A stretch of DNA of 52,085 bases from Clostridium sp. AM22-11AC (GTDB lineage: Bacteria; Bacillota; Clostridia; Lachnospirales; Lachnospiraceae), in NCBI RefSeq assembly GCF_003473545.1, contig NZ_QUCM01000024.1:1-52085 (forward strand), in the 5' to 3' direction. The translations under genes and the position numbers were made by a program. Positions 26,387 to 35,389 of the stretch are shown here, piece after piece; within the stretch, counting starts at the first letter, position 1, and each line of letters begins with the position of its first letter. The notes beneath the pieces were generated by a model, which saw only the letters and a program-made list of their open reading frames with translations, was not told the DNA's origin and made no database searches.

Positions 26387-29300
26387 ATGTTAAATCTGAC
26401 AAAATTTGCGGTACGCAAGCCTGTGACCATTATCATGTGTTTGCTGACCATTGCATATTTTGGTATCCAGTCCCTGTTAGGGACCAAGGTAGAGCTGACT
26501 CCTGAGATGGAATTCCCTATGCTGGTTGTCAGCACTGTTTACGCAGGAGCAAGCCCTGATGATATCAAGGACCTGATCGCAACCAAACAAGAAGATGCGG
26601 TTTCGTCATTGGATGATGTTAAAAACGTTTATTCCTTCTCACAGGATAACGTAGCCATCGTTTTAGTTGAATATAATTACGGTACCAACATTGATACTGC
26701 ATACATCAACTTAAAGAAAGCGATCGACGGTATTAAGAGTGACCTGCCTGATGACGCAAATGAGCCAAATATCATGGAAATGGATATGAACTCCCAGCCT
26801 GTTATCACACTGGCTGTAGGTGGTCAGGTAGACGGAAACCTTTATACATATGTAGAAAACAATATCAAGCCGGAACTGGAAAAATTAGGTTCTGTTGGTG
26901 AAGTTTCTCTGGCAGGTGGCCAGAAAGAATATATCAGCATCAAGCTGGATCCTGAAAAAGTAGCGCAGTATGGCCTTAGCATGTCACGTATTGCACAGTT
27001 TGTAGGTGCTGCAGACTTTACCATTCCTGCAGGTGATGTAAACGTAGGAAAGCAGAATCTGTCTGTCAGCGTCGGAAATGATTTTGACAACACAGAAGCA
27101 CTGAAAAATGTAGCGATCCCGCTGGCAAATGGAGATGTGATCCATCTTTCTGATGTGGCAACTGTTTCCAATGCTTTGGAAGATGCAGATTCTATTGGCC
27201 GTTATAATGGTCAGGACATTGTATCTGTATCCATTAAAAAACAGCAGAGTTCTACTGCTATTGATGTATCAAAAGATGTTTTAAAGCAGGTAAGTGTACT
27301 GGAAAAGACTTATCCGGGACTTACATTTACCGTGGTCAATGATTCCAGTGATATGATCACCGAATCAATTACCAACGTATTCCAGACTATGATCATGGCG
27401 GTCATTTTGTCTATGATCATTCTGTGGCTGTTCTACGGAGATATACGTGCCTCTGTTATTGTAGGTACTTCTATCCCTATTTCAATCATGCTGACCCTGA
27501 TTGCCATGTCGCTTATGGGATTTTCCTTAAACGTAATCTCACTGACATCCCTGGTACTTGGTGTAGGTATGATGGTAGATAACTCCATCAACGTATTGGA
27601 TGGCTGTTTCCGTGCAAAAGAACATAGAAACTTTTTTGATGCGGCTATTGAAGGAAGCCGTATTATGATCACTTCCATTGTAGGTGGTACAGCCACTACC
27701 TGCGTTGTATTTATCCCGCTGGCAATGCTTTCCGGTCTGTCCGGTCAAATGTTTAAGCAGTTAGGTTTCACGATCGTATTCAGTTTGATCGCGTCCTTAT
27801 TCTCTGCGGTCACCATCGTACCGCTGTGTTATTATCAGTGGCATCCGGTAGAAAAGGAAAATGCACCTGTTGCCGGTTTTATACGTAAATGCCAGGAAAT
27901 TTACCGTAATATCATGCCTGGTATTATCCCGAAGACAAAGACAGTTATCAGTGCCAGTATTTTACTGCTTGTATTTTCCTTCTTCTTAGCTTCCAGACTG
28001 GATGTAAAGCTGATGGTTTCTACAGATGAAGGTATTGTAGATGTAACTGTTAAAACAAAACCGGGTCTTTCTGTTGCTGCTGTTAATGACACAGTGTCCC
28101 AGATTGAAAATATGGTGGCAAATGACGAAGAAGTCGATCATTATCTGCTGACATACGGTTCCAGTGGTTTAAGTACCATGGGCGGCAGCAGCGTTACCTT
28201 AAGTGCTTACTTAAAGGATGACCGTAAAATGTCCACAGATGAAGTCATCGACAAATGGACCCGTGAAACAGAAAATTACAAAGATATTTCTGTAACAATG
28301 GAACAGGGAAGTACCACTTCTTCCTCCATGAGCAGTACCAATCAGATCGAAGTTGACTTACAGAGTACCGATTACGATGCTTTAAAGAAAGCTTCTGATG
28401 AACTGGTAGAAGAACTGCGTAAGAGAGAAGATGTAATGCAGGTACATTCTTCTATTGAAAATGCGGCACCTGTTATCAAGGTAAATGTAGATCCTGTTTT
28501 AGCACAGGCAGAAGGTCTTACACCTGCGTCCATCGGATCTCTGATCTACAGCAATTTAAGTGGTATCAAGGCAACCACAGTCCGTGTAAACGGTGAAGAT
28601 ACAGATGTAAGAGTAGAATTTGATGCAGATAAATATGACAGCATTGACAAACTGCAGGGAATGATGATCACCACAGCTACAGGAACAACCCTTCCTCTGG
28701 AAGATCTGGCGACGATCCACTACGAAGACAGTCCGCAGCAGATCCAGCGTAAGAATAAGCAGTACCAGGTATCTATTACGATGGAGCCACAGTCTGAGTA
28801 TAAGAAAACAGCTGAAAAAGATGTGAAGGAATTTGTGCGTAACTGGAATATGCCAAATGAGGTAGAAATGGCGCCAAATGCCATGGATGAGAGCATGGGA
28901 AGCGAGATCGGTGCTTTAGGAGGCGCTCTTATAACCGGCGTTTTCCTGGTATTTGTTGTAATGGCTATCCAGTTTGAGTCACCTAAGTTCTCACTGATGA
29001 TCATGACGACCATTCCATTCTCACTGATAGGATCCTTTGGACTTCTGTTCCTGGCAGACAGTCCCATCAGTATGGTATCTATGTTAGGTTTCCTGATGTT
29101 AGTTGGTACGGTAGTAAACAATGGTATTTTGTATGTAGATACGGTAAACCAGTTCCTTGCAGAAATGCCTCTGGATAAGGCGCTGGTAGAAGCTGGTGCT
29201 ATCCGTATGAGACCTATTTTGATGACAACAGGAACAACCGTGATCTCCATGCTTCCTAACGCAGTTGCTTACGGTAAATCCGGTGCCATGATGCAGGGCC

Positions 29301-29434
29301 TTGCACTGGTAGATGTAGGTGGTCTGATCGCAGCAACGATCCTGACACTGATCCTTCTTCCAACTTATTACAGACTGGTCCACAATATGGGACGTAAGGC
29401 AGTTGGGGAAGATGTGCCTATGGTTTCTGATTAA
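26387..29434 (+). CDS. RND-family efflux transporter permease (AcrB/HAE1-like)
   Basis: 1015 residues with the 12-helix, two-loop layout of resistance-nodulation-division pumps. The N-terminal motif KFAVRKPVTIIMCLLTIAYF starts TM1. TM4 carries GVGMMVDNSINVLDG with Asp398 at the proton-relay position; the second Asp usual in AcrB is replaced by Asn. The C-terminal half repeats the fold (TVVNNGILYVDTVNQ). It probably exports hydrophobic compounds or lipids, coupled to proton entry. The operon has no TolC-like gene. A strong terminator follows. Confidence 0.93.
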   Translation: MLNLTKFAVRKPVTIIMCLLTIAYFGIQSLLGTKVELTPEMEFPMLVVSTVYAGASPDDIKDLIATKQEDAVSSLDDVKNVYSFSQDNVAIVLVEYNYGTNIDTAYINLKKAIDGIKSDLPDDANEPNIMEMDMNSQPVITLAVGGQVDGNLYTYVENNIKPELEKLGSVGEVSLAGGQKEYISIKLDPEKVAQYGLSMSRIAQFVGAADFTIPAGDVNVGKQNLSVSVGNDFDNTEALKNVAIPLANGDVIHLSDVATVSNALEDADSIGRYNGQDIVSVSIKKQQSSTAIDVSKDVLKQVSVLEKTYPGLTFTVVNDSSDMITESITNVFQTMIMAVILSMIILWLFYGDIRASVIVGTSIPISIMLTLIAMSLMGFSLNVISLTSLVLGVGMMVDNSINVLDGCFRAKEHRNFFDAAIEGSRIMITSIVGGTATTCVVFIPLAMLSGLSGQMFKQLGFTIVFSLIASLFSAVTIVPLCYYQWHPVEKENAPVAGFIRKCQEIYRNIMPGIIPKTKTVISASILLLVFSFFLASRLDVKLMVSTDEGIVDVTVKTKPGLSVAAVNDTVSQIENMVANDEEVDHYLLTYGSSGLSTMGGSSVTLSAYLKDDRKMSTDEVIDKWTRETENYKDISVTMEQGSTTSSSMSSTNQIEVDLQSTDYDALKKASDELVEELRKREDVMQVHSSIENAAPVIKVNVDPVLAQAEGLTPASIGSLIYSNLSGIKATTVRVNGEDTDVRVEFDADKYDSIDKLQGMMITTATGTTLPLEDLATIHYEDSPQQIQRKNKQYQVSITMEPQSEYKKTAEKDVKEFVRNWNMPNEVEMAPNAMDESMGSEIGALGGALITGVFLVFVVMAIQFESPKFSLMIMTTIPFSLIGSFGLLFLADSPISMVSMLGFLMLVGTVVNNGILYVDTVNQFLAEMPLDKALVEAGAIRMRPILMTTGTTVISMLPNAVAYGKSGAMMQGLALVDVGGLIAATILTLILLPTYYRLVHNMGRKAVGEDVPMVSD

Positions 29435-29456
29435 AATAAAAGATACGTAACATACT

Positions 29457-29491
29457 AAAGAGAGTGAGACTTTGCAGTTTCACTCTCTTTT
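29457..29491 (+). terminator. Terminator of the RND operon
   Basis: AAAGAGAGTGA.AC / GT.TCACTCTCTTT, a 14-pair stem with one G.T, then TTTTG. Confidence 0.88.
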
Positions 29492-29602
29492 GCTATATAT
29501 TTGGGCTCTGCGGACACGGTTTTCCCATGTGCTTCTTGCATCAGTCCCGCACCAACAGGCGCGGACACCAGTCTTTCCCTTATGCTTTTTGTATAAACCT
29601 GA

Positions 29603-29631
29603 TTGACGTTTTAACTGAAAAATTGTATAAT
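29603..29631 (+). promoter_or_regulatory. Strong promoter for the 29671 gene
   Basis: TTGACG (29603-29608), 17 bp, TATAAT (29626-29631), about 40 bp before the ATG. Confidence 0.8.
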
Positions 29632-29670
29632 TGATAAAGAATTTGGAAATTTTCAGACGGGAGAATACAG

Positions 29671-30177
29671 ATGATCGCATTAAAGGCCGAAGATGTAAAG
29701 TCCTTTACTACCAAGCTGTTTGTACGGGAGGATTTTGATGCATTTCTGGTAAAGGAAGTAAACATTACCACCTACAACAGTTTTTCCATTGACGGACATG
29801 TAAAACAGGGCTATTACACAGAGGAGGAACGGGAAGAAAACCATATAGAAGAGTTTTCATCCTGGAAGACCTTAAGGCCTTTTTGTTTTTCACTGATCAA
29901 GGGAAAAAAGCTTCCCGGAAGTTTTCGTATCGTGCTGCAGCTGCCAAAGGCAGGCACAGAGAAGTTTGCAGCCAGAACAGGTGCCGGGATCGAAGGAAGC
30001 CAGATCCAGGGACTGTATCTGAACATACGTTACGATGACGGGAAAATGTACTGTATCACCGGAACATCATTAAACTTTTTCACCATGGACAAAACTCTGG
30101 ATCTTGAGTGGGATAAGGCAGTTAAACAGTTTTTACAGTCCCATGAGATTCCATGTACAGAGGCAACTGAAGGATAA
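29671..30177 (+). CDS. Conserved hypothetical protein (possibly DUF5721)
   Basis: 168 residues, soluble, no signal peptide or membrane segment. It begins MIALKAEDVKSFTTKLF and has a central beta-rich part (SFRIVLQLPKAGTE, GLYLNIRYDDGKMYCITGTS). I recall similar Lachnospiraceae proteins being listed as DUF5721, but this is from memory. It lies just upstream of the second rpoD, separated by 136 nt without a terminator, so the two are probably co-transcribed. Confidence 0.7.
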   Translation: MIALKAEDVKSFTTKLFVREDFDAFLVKEVNITTYNSFSIDGHVKQGYYTEEEREENHIEEFSSWKTLRPFCFSLIKGKKLPGSFRIVLQLPKAGTEKFAARTGAGIEGSQIQGLYLNIRYDDGKMYCITGTSLNFFTMDKTLDLEWDKAVKQFLQSHEIPCTEATEG

Positions 30178-30233
30178 GAGCAGGAAGAAGATTGTCTGTA
30201 AAAGGATAAAAATTCTGAAAGCGTACAAATGTC

Positions 30234-30286
30234 CTCTTGGAGTCTTTCGTGTACCTGCCTTTTCAGGCACAGAAAGACCCTGAGAG
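30234..30286 (+). promoter_or_regulatory. Long leader hairpin before the second rpoD
   Basis: CTCTTGGAGTCTTTC (30234-30248) pairs with GAAAGACCCTGAGAG (30272-30286) with one mismatch, topped by TGCCT/AGGCA. No U-run follows, so it is not a terminator. It may stabilise or adjust translation of the sigma mRNA. Confidence 0.5.
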
Positions 30287-30313
30287 AACATAAGCAGCAA
30301 TGGAGGAAATGGC

Positions 30314-31525
30314 ATGGATAAAAACAATTTTTCGCAGAAACTGGCTGAACTGACAGCGCTGGCAGCAGCCAGTGAAAACAAACTCCAGATGACACAGGTT
30401 CTGGATGCTTTTGCAAAGGAACAGGTAACACCGGAGGAAATGGAAGCTGTTTATGCCAAGCTGGAGAAGAAAGGGATCCAGATACTGACAGAGGAGGAAG
30501 AGGGGGCAACCGATGACAGCCTTCTTTTAGATGATGCAGATGATAATGATGAGTCTGTTTCCAGTATCATTGGAGATAAATACAGATGGAGCCACAACGA
30601 TTCCTTAGATGACGGGGATAACGATGATTTTACCCCTTCTTCTGCAGAAGAGGAAGAAGAGACAACTGCTACCTCGGAACAGCTGTTAGAAGGCGTTGCA
30701 AGTACGGATCCCATCCGTGAATATTTAAAGGAGATCGGTTCCATTCCGCTGCTGACTCAGGAGCAGGAACAGGACCTGGCAAAGCGCAAATCCGAAGGGG
30801 ACGCAGAAGCGGGCAGAAAGTTAGTGGAAGCAAACCTTCGCCTGGTAGTCAGCATTGCAAAGCGCTATACTGGCAGAGGCATGAGTTTTCTGGATCTGGT
30901 CCAGGAAGGAAATATCGGCCTGATGAAGGCAGTAGAGAAGTTTGATTATACCAAGGGATACCGCCTCAGTACCTATGCTACCTGGTGGGTGAAGCAGTCT
31001 GTTACCAGAGCCTTAGCAGACCAGTCCCGCACCATCCGCCTGCCAGTCCACATGGTAGAAGCAGTGAACCGCATCCGAAAGGCCCAGAGAGCCTTAGCTG
31101 TAAAACTGGGAAGAGAGCCTTCTAATGAAGAGATCGGCAAGGAAGTGGGAATGTCTGAAAAACGTGTAACAGAACTGATGCAGTCTTCTGGAGATACAGT
31201 ATCTTTAGAGACTCCGGTAGGTGATGAAGACGGTTCCAACTTAGGGGATTTCGTAGCAGATGACTCCAATGCTTCCACAGAAGAAAAGGCAGAAAGCGTC
31301 TTCTTAAGAGAAGAGATCGACCAGATGCTCCAGGGCTTGAACCCAAGAGAAAGGGAAGTTATCATTTTAAGATTTGGCCTGGAAAGCGGACATCCTATGA
31401 CACTGGAGGAAGTAGGAAAGCGTTTCAAAGTTACCAGAGAGCGGATCAGACAGATCGAGACTGCTGCGTTAAGAAAACTTCGCAATCCGTCCAGAAGTAA
31501 GAAGATAAGAGATTTCCTGCCGTAA
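30314..31525 (+). CDS. Second primary-type sigma factor (RpoD paralogue)
   Basis: 403 residues. It matches the sigma factor at 14501 closely through regions 1.2 to 4: [40 protein letters not shown] and [18 protein letters not shown]. It keeps a region 1.1-like start ([17 protein letters not shown]) but has a longer acidic linker of about 60 residues ([20 protein letters not shown]). The -10 and -35 recognition helices differ by only a few residues, so it should read the same promoters as RpoD. GGAGG (30302-30306) precedes the ATG. A condition-specific or group 2 role is likely but not shown. Confidence 0.9.
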   Translation: MDKNNFSQKLAELTALAAASENKLQMTQVLDAFAKEQVTPEEMEAVYAKLEKKGIQILTEEEEGATDDSLLLDDADDNDESVSSIIGDKYRWSHNDSLDDGDNDDFTPSSAEEEEETTATSEQLLEGVASTDPIREYLKEIGSIPLLTQEQEQDLAKRKSEGDAEAGRKLVEANLRLVVSIAKRYTGRGMSFLDLVQEGNIGLMKAVEKFDYTKGYRLSTYATWWVKQSVTRALADQSRTIRLPVHMVEAVNRIRKAQRALAVKLGREPSNEEIGKEVGMSEKRVTELMQSSGDTVSLETPVGDEDGSNLGDFVADDSNASTEEKAESVFLREEIDQMLQGLNPREREVIILRFGLESGHPMTLEEVGKRFKVTRERIRQIETAALRKLRNPSRSKKIRDFLP

Positions 31526-31586
31526 GATCTTACAGCCGGATCCTATCCGGCAAAGTCCTAACCAATCGTTAATATTTTTCTCATTT

Positions 31587-31623
31587 GATCCACTGTACAA
31601 TAGGAGTACGGTGGATCTTTTTT
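31587..31623 (+). terminator. Terminator of the second rpoD
   Basis: GATCCACTGTAC / GTACGGTGGATC, a 12-pair stem with one T.G, followed by T6. Confidence 0.88.
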
Positions 31624-31989
31624 GATGCCATGTATCTGAAAGAAGCTGCCGGTAGCAGGTTTGACAAGTAAAAAGGCGGTAGTGTCAAATAATCTATGAA
31701 AAACTGAGTCAAATAAAAAGGCTCAAATGAACCTTGAAAATTGCAAATATATTTCTATCAAAATCAAAATACGAACTCAGTTCGTTGGGTAAAACCCTCC
31801 GGGGGCACAGGGCGCTGCCCGGACCTGTTCTCGCCGGAAGGCAGGAAAAGGGCGCAGTTGCCCCTTTTCTGCATATCTGCATATTTAGGATGGTCTGTTG
31901 TCCGAGGAAAATCGGGATTTATTAAGAACAGAAACTTTGAATATTGTTCTATTCATGTGCAACTTCAAGCTTGATGGAGAAAGCAAAAA
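31624..31989. other. Left island boundary with GC-rich hairpin element
   Basis: No gene is seen. The first 120 bp hold imperfect short direct repeats (AAAAAGGC, GTCAAATAA). At 31767-31872 a GC-rich segment contrasts with AT-rich flanks. It contains ACGAAC-TCA-GTTCGT, GGGC-GCT-GCCC and a strong hairpin GCAGGAAAAGGGC / GCCCCTTTTCTGC (31841-31853 with 31860-31872). It looks like the remnant of a mobile or intergenic repeat element. Confidence 0.5.
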
Positions 31990-32427
31990 TCATTCATGCC
32001 CTTTGTCATATAGTTTCTGTATATTTTGGGGAAGTTTGTCAGGCAACATGGCATTTATAGCATTTTCGTTACCATCTTTCATTGCTGTTTCATAATACCA
32101 GCACTTGAATTTTAAGAGGGAGAGAGTTTTTTGAAGTTCCTGAATTTCAGTTTCAACAGCTGATTTTCTGACTTCAAATAATTCTTTCCTTTTTTCGTAG
32201 CTGGAGCTGCCTTCAGATACCCAGACAAAAAATTGCTTTATATCTTTGATCTCAAGACCGGATTTCTTCAGACATTCAATAATACGAAGCGCTTCTAATT
32301 CATTATCGCTGAAATAACGGATGTTTCCCTTACGTTCCAGATTAGGGAAAAAGCCTTCCTTGTCATAATACCTTAAGGTAGAAACAGGAATACCAAACAT
32401 TGCAGCGACCTGACCGATTGTATACAT
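31990..32427 (-). CDS. MerR-family redox/aldehyde-type regulator (AdhR-like)
   Basis: 145 residues. The winged helix-turn-helix MYTIGQVAAMFGIPVSTLRYYDKEGFFP is followed by a coiled-coil dimer helix. There is no metal-binding loop. A cysteine is at position 52 (IIECLKKSG), where the aldehyde/electrophile sensors AdhR and relatives carry their reactive Cys. It is divergent from the hydrolase gene, and the shared region has the 19-bp spacer dyad promoter expected of a MerR target. It probably activates the hydrolase in response to carbonyl or quinone stress; the signal is inferred. Confidence 0.88.
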   Translation of the reverse strand: MYTIGQVAAMFGIPVSTLRYYDKEGFFPNLERKGNIRYFSDNELEALRIIECLKKSGLEIKDIKQFFVWVSEGSSSYEKRKELFEVRKSAVETEIQELQKTLSLLKFKCWYYETAMKDGNENAINAMLPDKLPQNIQKLYDKGHE

Positions 32428-32451
32428 AAAAAACCTTCTTTCAAAATATGC

Positions 32452-32482
32452 TTGACCTAAAGTTAGCTTTAGGTTGTATGAT
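32452..32482 (+). promoter_or_regulatory. MerR-type promoter/operator of the hydrolase gene
   Basis: TTGACC (32452-32457) and TATGAT (32477-32482) are 19 bp apart, the over-long spacing that MerR activators correct. A perfect dyad ACCTAAAG-TTAG-CTTTAGGT (32455-32474) fills the spacer. It closely resembles the AdhR-type box CTTAAAGTTAACTTTAAG. Confidence 0.9.
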
Positions 32483-32544
32483 ATTTATATCATATACTAT
32501 TGTTAGTATATTTACAAGAATTTTGTATATGGAGGATGATAAAT

Positions 32545-33543
32545 ATGTTGAAAACAGAAGAATTAAAGCTGGTATCTGAATGGGATAAAACTTTTCCACA
32601 GAGTGAAAAAGTAGCTCATCAGAAAGTAACATTTGTAAATCGTTATGGAATCACACTTGCTGCAGATTTGTATAAGCCGAAAAATGTATCGGGGAAATAC
32701 CCTGCGATTGCCGTAAGCGGACCATTTGGTGCAGTCAAAGAACAGTGTTCCGGATTATATGCGCAGACGATGGCTGAAAAAGGATATCTTACCATTGCAT
32801 TTGATCCTTCTTTTACGGGGGAAAGTGGAGGCAATCCAAGATTCATGGCTTCTCCGGATATTAATACAGAAGATTTCATGGCTGCTGTTGATTTCCTTTC
32901 TGTTCAGGAAGATGTGGATGCGGATAAAATAGGAATCATTGGAATCTGTGGCTGGGGTGGAATGGCTCTTAACGCAGCTGCATTGGATACAAGAATAAAA
33001 GCAACCGTTGCATCTACCATGTATGATATTACAAGGGTAAATGCGAACGGATACTTTGATTCTGAGGACAGTGAAGAAGCACGTTATGCGAAGAAACAGT
33101 CGCTGAATACCCTCAGAACAGAAGAATACCGTAAAGGCGAATATTCCAGAGGCGGGGGTTGTGTTCCACTTCCGGTTCCAGAGGATGCACCTTTCTTCGT
33201 AAAAGATTACAGTGAGTATTATAAAGGCAGATGTTATCATAAAAAGAGCCTGAATTCCAATGATGGATGGAACAGTATTGGATGTATGTCATTTATGAAT
33301 CAGCCAATATTAAAGTACAGTAATGAGATCAGAAGTGCAGTCCTTATCGTTCATGGAGAAAAAGCACACAGCTATTATTTTGGAAAAGATGCTTATGAGA
33401 ATATGATTAAGAACAGCAAGTACACATCCAATAAAGAGCTGCTTACAATTCCGGGGGCTGTGCATACAGATCTTTACGATAATCTGGATGTGATCCCATT
33501 TGATAAAATCCAGAGATTTTTCGAAGAAAATGGGGTTGGTTAG
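32545..33543 (+). CDS. Alpha/beta hydrolase with Cys nucleophile
   Basis: 332 residues from ATG 32545 (GGAGG 32531-32535), preferred to the earlier in-frame start at 32500, which lies within the leader. The fold has the HGEK and VHTDLYD elements near the C-terminus and the elbow GIIGICGWGG, where Cys135 takes the usual Ser position, as in dienelactone hydrolases (G-x-C-x-x-G). Relatives are the YcjY/DltE-type hydrolases often linked to MerR regulators. The substrate is unknown; a role in detoxifying reactive carbonyl or lactone compounds is inferred from the regulator. Confidence 0.8.
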   Translation: MLKTEELKLVSEWDKTFPQSEKVAHQKVTFVNRYGITLAADLYKPKNVSGKYPAIAVSGPFGAVKEQCSGLYAQTMAEKGYLTIAFDPSFTGESGGNPRFMASPDINTEDFMAAVDFLSVQEDVDADKIGIIGICGWGGMALNAAALDTRIKATVASTMYDITRVNANGYFDSEDSEEARYAKKQSLNTLRTEEYRKGEYSRGGGCVPLPVPEDAPFFVKDYSEYYKGRCYHKKSLNSNDGWNSIGCMSFMNQPILKYSNEIRSAVLIVHGEKAHSYYFGKDAYENMIKNSKYTSNKELLTIPGAVHTDLYDNLDVIPFDKIQRFFEENGVG

Positions 33544-33545
33544 TC

Positions 33546-33655
33546 ATGACATGTGAGGAATATATATCGTAGATGCAGGAAGTGAAGACCATCTGGTTAT
33601 GCACGAGCTGTCTCAAAGGGCATTAAAAATAACAATGGAAAAGGAGAAATTTAAT
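33546..33655 (+). pseudogene. Remnant of a sugar O-acetyltransferase N-terminus
   Basis: Starting at ATG 33546 one frame gives MTCEEYIS and stops; a shifted frame from 33569 gives VDAGSEDHLVMHELSQRALK. Together these resemble the N-terminal section of maltose-acetyltransferase-like proteins (MHxLSQEALKIT). The left-handed beta-helix domain is missing. The reading is interrupted by a frameshift and truncated by the following flavodoxin gene start, so it is likely a decayed gene. Confidence 0.45.
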
Positions 33656-33656
33656 T

Positions 33657-34199
33657 ATGGCAAAAAAAGTATTGATCATATCGACAAGTCTTCGAGGAGG
33701 CAGCAATTCTGATATACTTGCAAATGAGTGTGCAAAGGGAGCAAAAGAAGCGGGGCATGATGTGGAACTTCTTTCTTTGAAAGGAAAAGATATCAAATAT
33801 TGTATCGGTTGTCTATCCTGTCAGAAGAATGGAAGGTGTGTACTGAAGGATGATGTTGCAGATATTATGGCAAAGGTAAAGGATGCGGAGGTCATTGTCT
33901 ATGCAACACCAATTTATTACTATGAGATGTGTGGCCAGATGAAAACACTTCTTGATAGATTGAATCCTTTATATTCGGCAGATTATTCATTCAGAGATAT
34001 TTATATGATTGCAACTGCCGCTGAGAATGATGAAAGTGCATTTGAAAAAGCCTATAATGGTCTGCAAGGCTGGGTAGACTGTTTTGAAAAGGCATCCTTA
34101 AAAGGCATAGTAAGTGGCGGTGGAATTGATGCTGCAAATACAGCTGCTGGTCATGCGGATGTGATGAAGAAAGCATATGAACTTGGAAAGGGATTATAA
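33657..34199 (+). CDS. Flavodoxin-like NAD(P)H/FMN oxidoreductase with Fe-S-type cysteine motif
   Basis: 180 residues of the NADPH-dependent FMN reductase / iron-sulfur flavoprotein (Isf) family. FMN phosphate loop STSLRGGSNSD near the N-terminus, then the compact cysteine motif C-x2-C-x2-C-x5-C (YCIGCLSCQKNGRC), which holds a [4Fe-4S] cluster in Isf proteins, then ATPIYYYEMCGQMKTLLDR. It probably reduces quinones, flavins or other small electrophiles. AAGGAG precedes the ATG. It lies 2 nt before the lipoprotein gene; likely on the MerR-controlled transcript. Confidence 0.87.
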   Translation: MAKKVLIISTSLRGGSNSDILANECAKGAKEAGHDVELLSLKGKDIKYCIGCLSCQKNGRCVLKDDVADIMAKVKDAEVIVYATPIYYYEMCGQMKTLLDRLNPLYSADYSFRDIYMIATAAENDESAFEKAYNGLQGWVDCFEKASLKGIVSGGGIDAANTAAGHADVMKKAYELGKGL

Positions 34200-34201
34200 G
34201 T

Positions 34202-34744
34202 TTGAAAAGAGTACTATTACTTAGTCTTTGTGTGTTAGTTTTATCTGGGCTTGCAGGATGCAGAGAAAAAAGAAGTGTTTCATTTGAAAATGATATATCC
34301 GAAGAAATGATAGACAATAGTACTGAATCTCAAATTTCAGCTGTAGAGGAAACAGAAATTACCGACAAATCGGCGATTGATGATGAGAAAGAATACATGA
34401 AGTTATATTTTAATGACACTGAAATCCCGGTTATATGGGAAGATAATCAGACTGTGCAAGAACTTATGGAAGAAGCTGGCAAAGGTGATATCGTTGTGCA
34501 GATGTCTATGTATAGCGACAATGAGCAGGTTGGTTCACTGGAAAAAAGTTATACAAAAAATGATGAGCAGATAACTACTCATAGCGGTGATATAGTTCTA
34601 TACAGTGGAGACAAAATAGTAGCGTTTTATGGCTCAAATTCATGGGCATATACCAGACTGGGGAAAATGAATCTTCCAGAAGGTGATGTGACGGGACTTT
34701 TGTCAAATGGGGATATCACTTTGAAAATAGTAATTGCGAAATAG
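34202..34744 (+). CDS. Lipoprotein with cyclophilin-like domain
   Basis: 180 residues from a TTG start (34202). The signal peptide ends in the lipobox LSGLAGC, so the mature protein is anchored to the outer face of the membrane. A charged linker of about 45 residues (rich in Glu, Ser, Thr) leads to a cyclophilin-like fold (MKLYFNDTEIPVIWEDN..LGKMNLPEGDVTGLL) of the Cyclophil_like type. These proteins often accompany flavodoxin and MerR genes; the function is unknown. Confidence 0.82.
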   Translation: MKRVLLLSLCVLVLSGLAGCREKRSVSFENDISEEMIDNSTESQISAVEETEITDKSAIDDEKEYMKLYFNDTEIPVIWEDNQTVQELMEEAGKGDIVVQMSMYSDNEQVGSLEKSYTKNDEQITTHSGDIVLYSGDKIVAFYGSNSWAYTRLGKMNLPEGDVTGLLSNGDITLKIVIAK

Positions 34745-34885
34745 TGAGTAAATCAGAATGTTGTTTTCTATTGCAAGGAAATCGACAAGTTCCCATTTAT
34801 GGAATTGACAATCAGTTATTTTATTATTAGAAAATACCACAATTACAATTAATAACACCGATACAGGATTATAATAAATCCTACA

Positions 34886-34923
34886 ATGTAACCATTGAAA
34901 TTACATCTGTTTTTTGATATGAT
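34886..34923 (+). promoter_or_regulatory. rrf2 promoter with Rrf2 operator (site A)
   Basis: Dyad ATGTAA-N9-TTACAT (34886-34906) contains the -35 box TTGAAA (34895-34900). A 17-bp spacer leads to TATGAT (34918-34923). Repression by the gene's own product is likely. Confidence 0.8.
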
Positions 34924-34947
34924 TACTGTCGAAGAGAGGTGTTTATA

Positions 34948-35382
34948 ATGCAGATTTCAAGCAGATTTACAATGGCAATCCATATGTTTGCCTGTATAGA
35001 TACATTTTCAGATCAGAAGATGACCAGTGATTTTATGGCAGCAAGCATTGGAACCAATCCGGTGATTGTCCGTAAAATATTGCAACAATTAAAGGCTGCT
35101 GGTCTTATTGAAGTTGCAAGAGGGACAGGCGGTGTGACAATTACCAGACCATTGGAGCAGATTACATTCCTTGATGTGTATAAAGCAGTGGAGTGTTCAC
35201 CAGATGAAGAACTATTTCATTTTCATGAGAATCCCAATCAGAAATGTCCGGTAGGAAAGAATATTCATCATGTTCTTGATAAGAGGCTGTTAGAGGTACA
35301 GAGGGCGATGGAGGAAAAGCTTTCAGAAATGACACTTGCTGATGTGAAAAAAGATATTGCAATGTATACAGAGAAAGAGTAG
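34948..35382 (+). CDS. Rrf2-family transcriptional regulator (YwnA/SaiR type)
   Basis: 144 residues from ATG 34948 (GAGAGG 9 nt upstream; the in-frame GTG at 34939 was not used). N-terminal winged helix (MTSDFMAASIGTNPVIVRKILQQLKAAGLIEVARGTGGV), then a dimer helix region with NPNQKCPVGKNIHHV. Cysteines are 16, 83 and 100, which is not the IscR cluster pattern; this is the thiol-sensing branch. Four matching 21-bp dyads lie around its own promoter and in front of the next gene, so it most likely represses both. Confidence 0.9.
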   Translation: MQISSRFTMAIHMFACIDTFSDQKMTSDFMAASIGTNPVIVRKILQQLKAAGLIEVARGTGGVTITRPLEQITFLDVYKAVECSPDEELFHFHENPNQKCPVGKNIHHVLDKRLLEVQRAMEEKLSEMTLADVKKDIAMYTEKE

Positions 35383-35389
35383 CATACAG

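Noticed and set aside
31640..31760. Terminal inverted repeat of an insertion sequence
   Set aside because: Only short imperfect direct repeats are present; no transposase remnant or matching opposite end was found.
31734..32095. Overlapping short plus-strand frames
   Set aside because: They span the GC-rich hairpin element and the 3' end of the MerR gene; no ribosome site or conserved motif.
34745..34885. Gene or extra Rrf2 site in the gap before rrf2
   Set aside because: No frame with a ribosome site and no second full TGTAA-N9-TTACA dyad.
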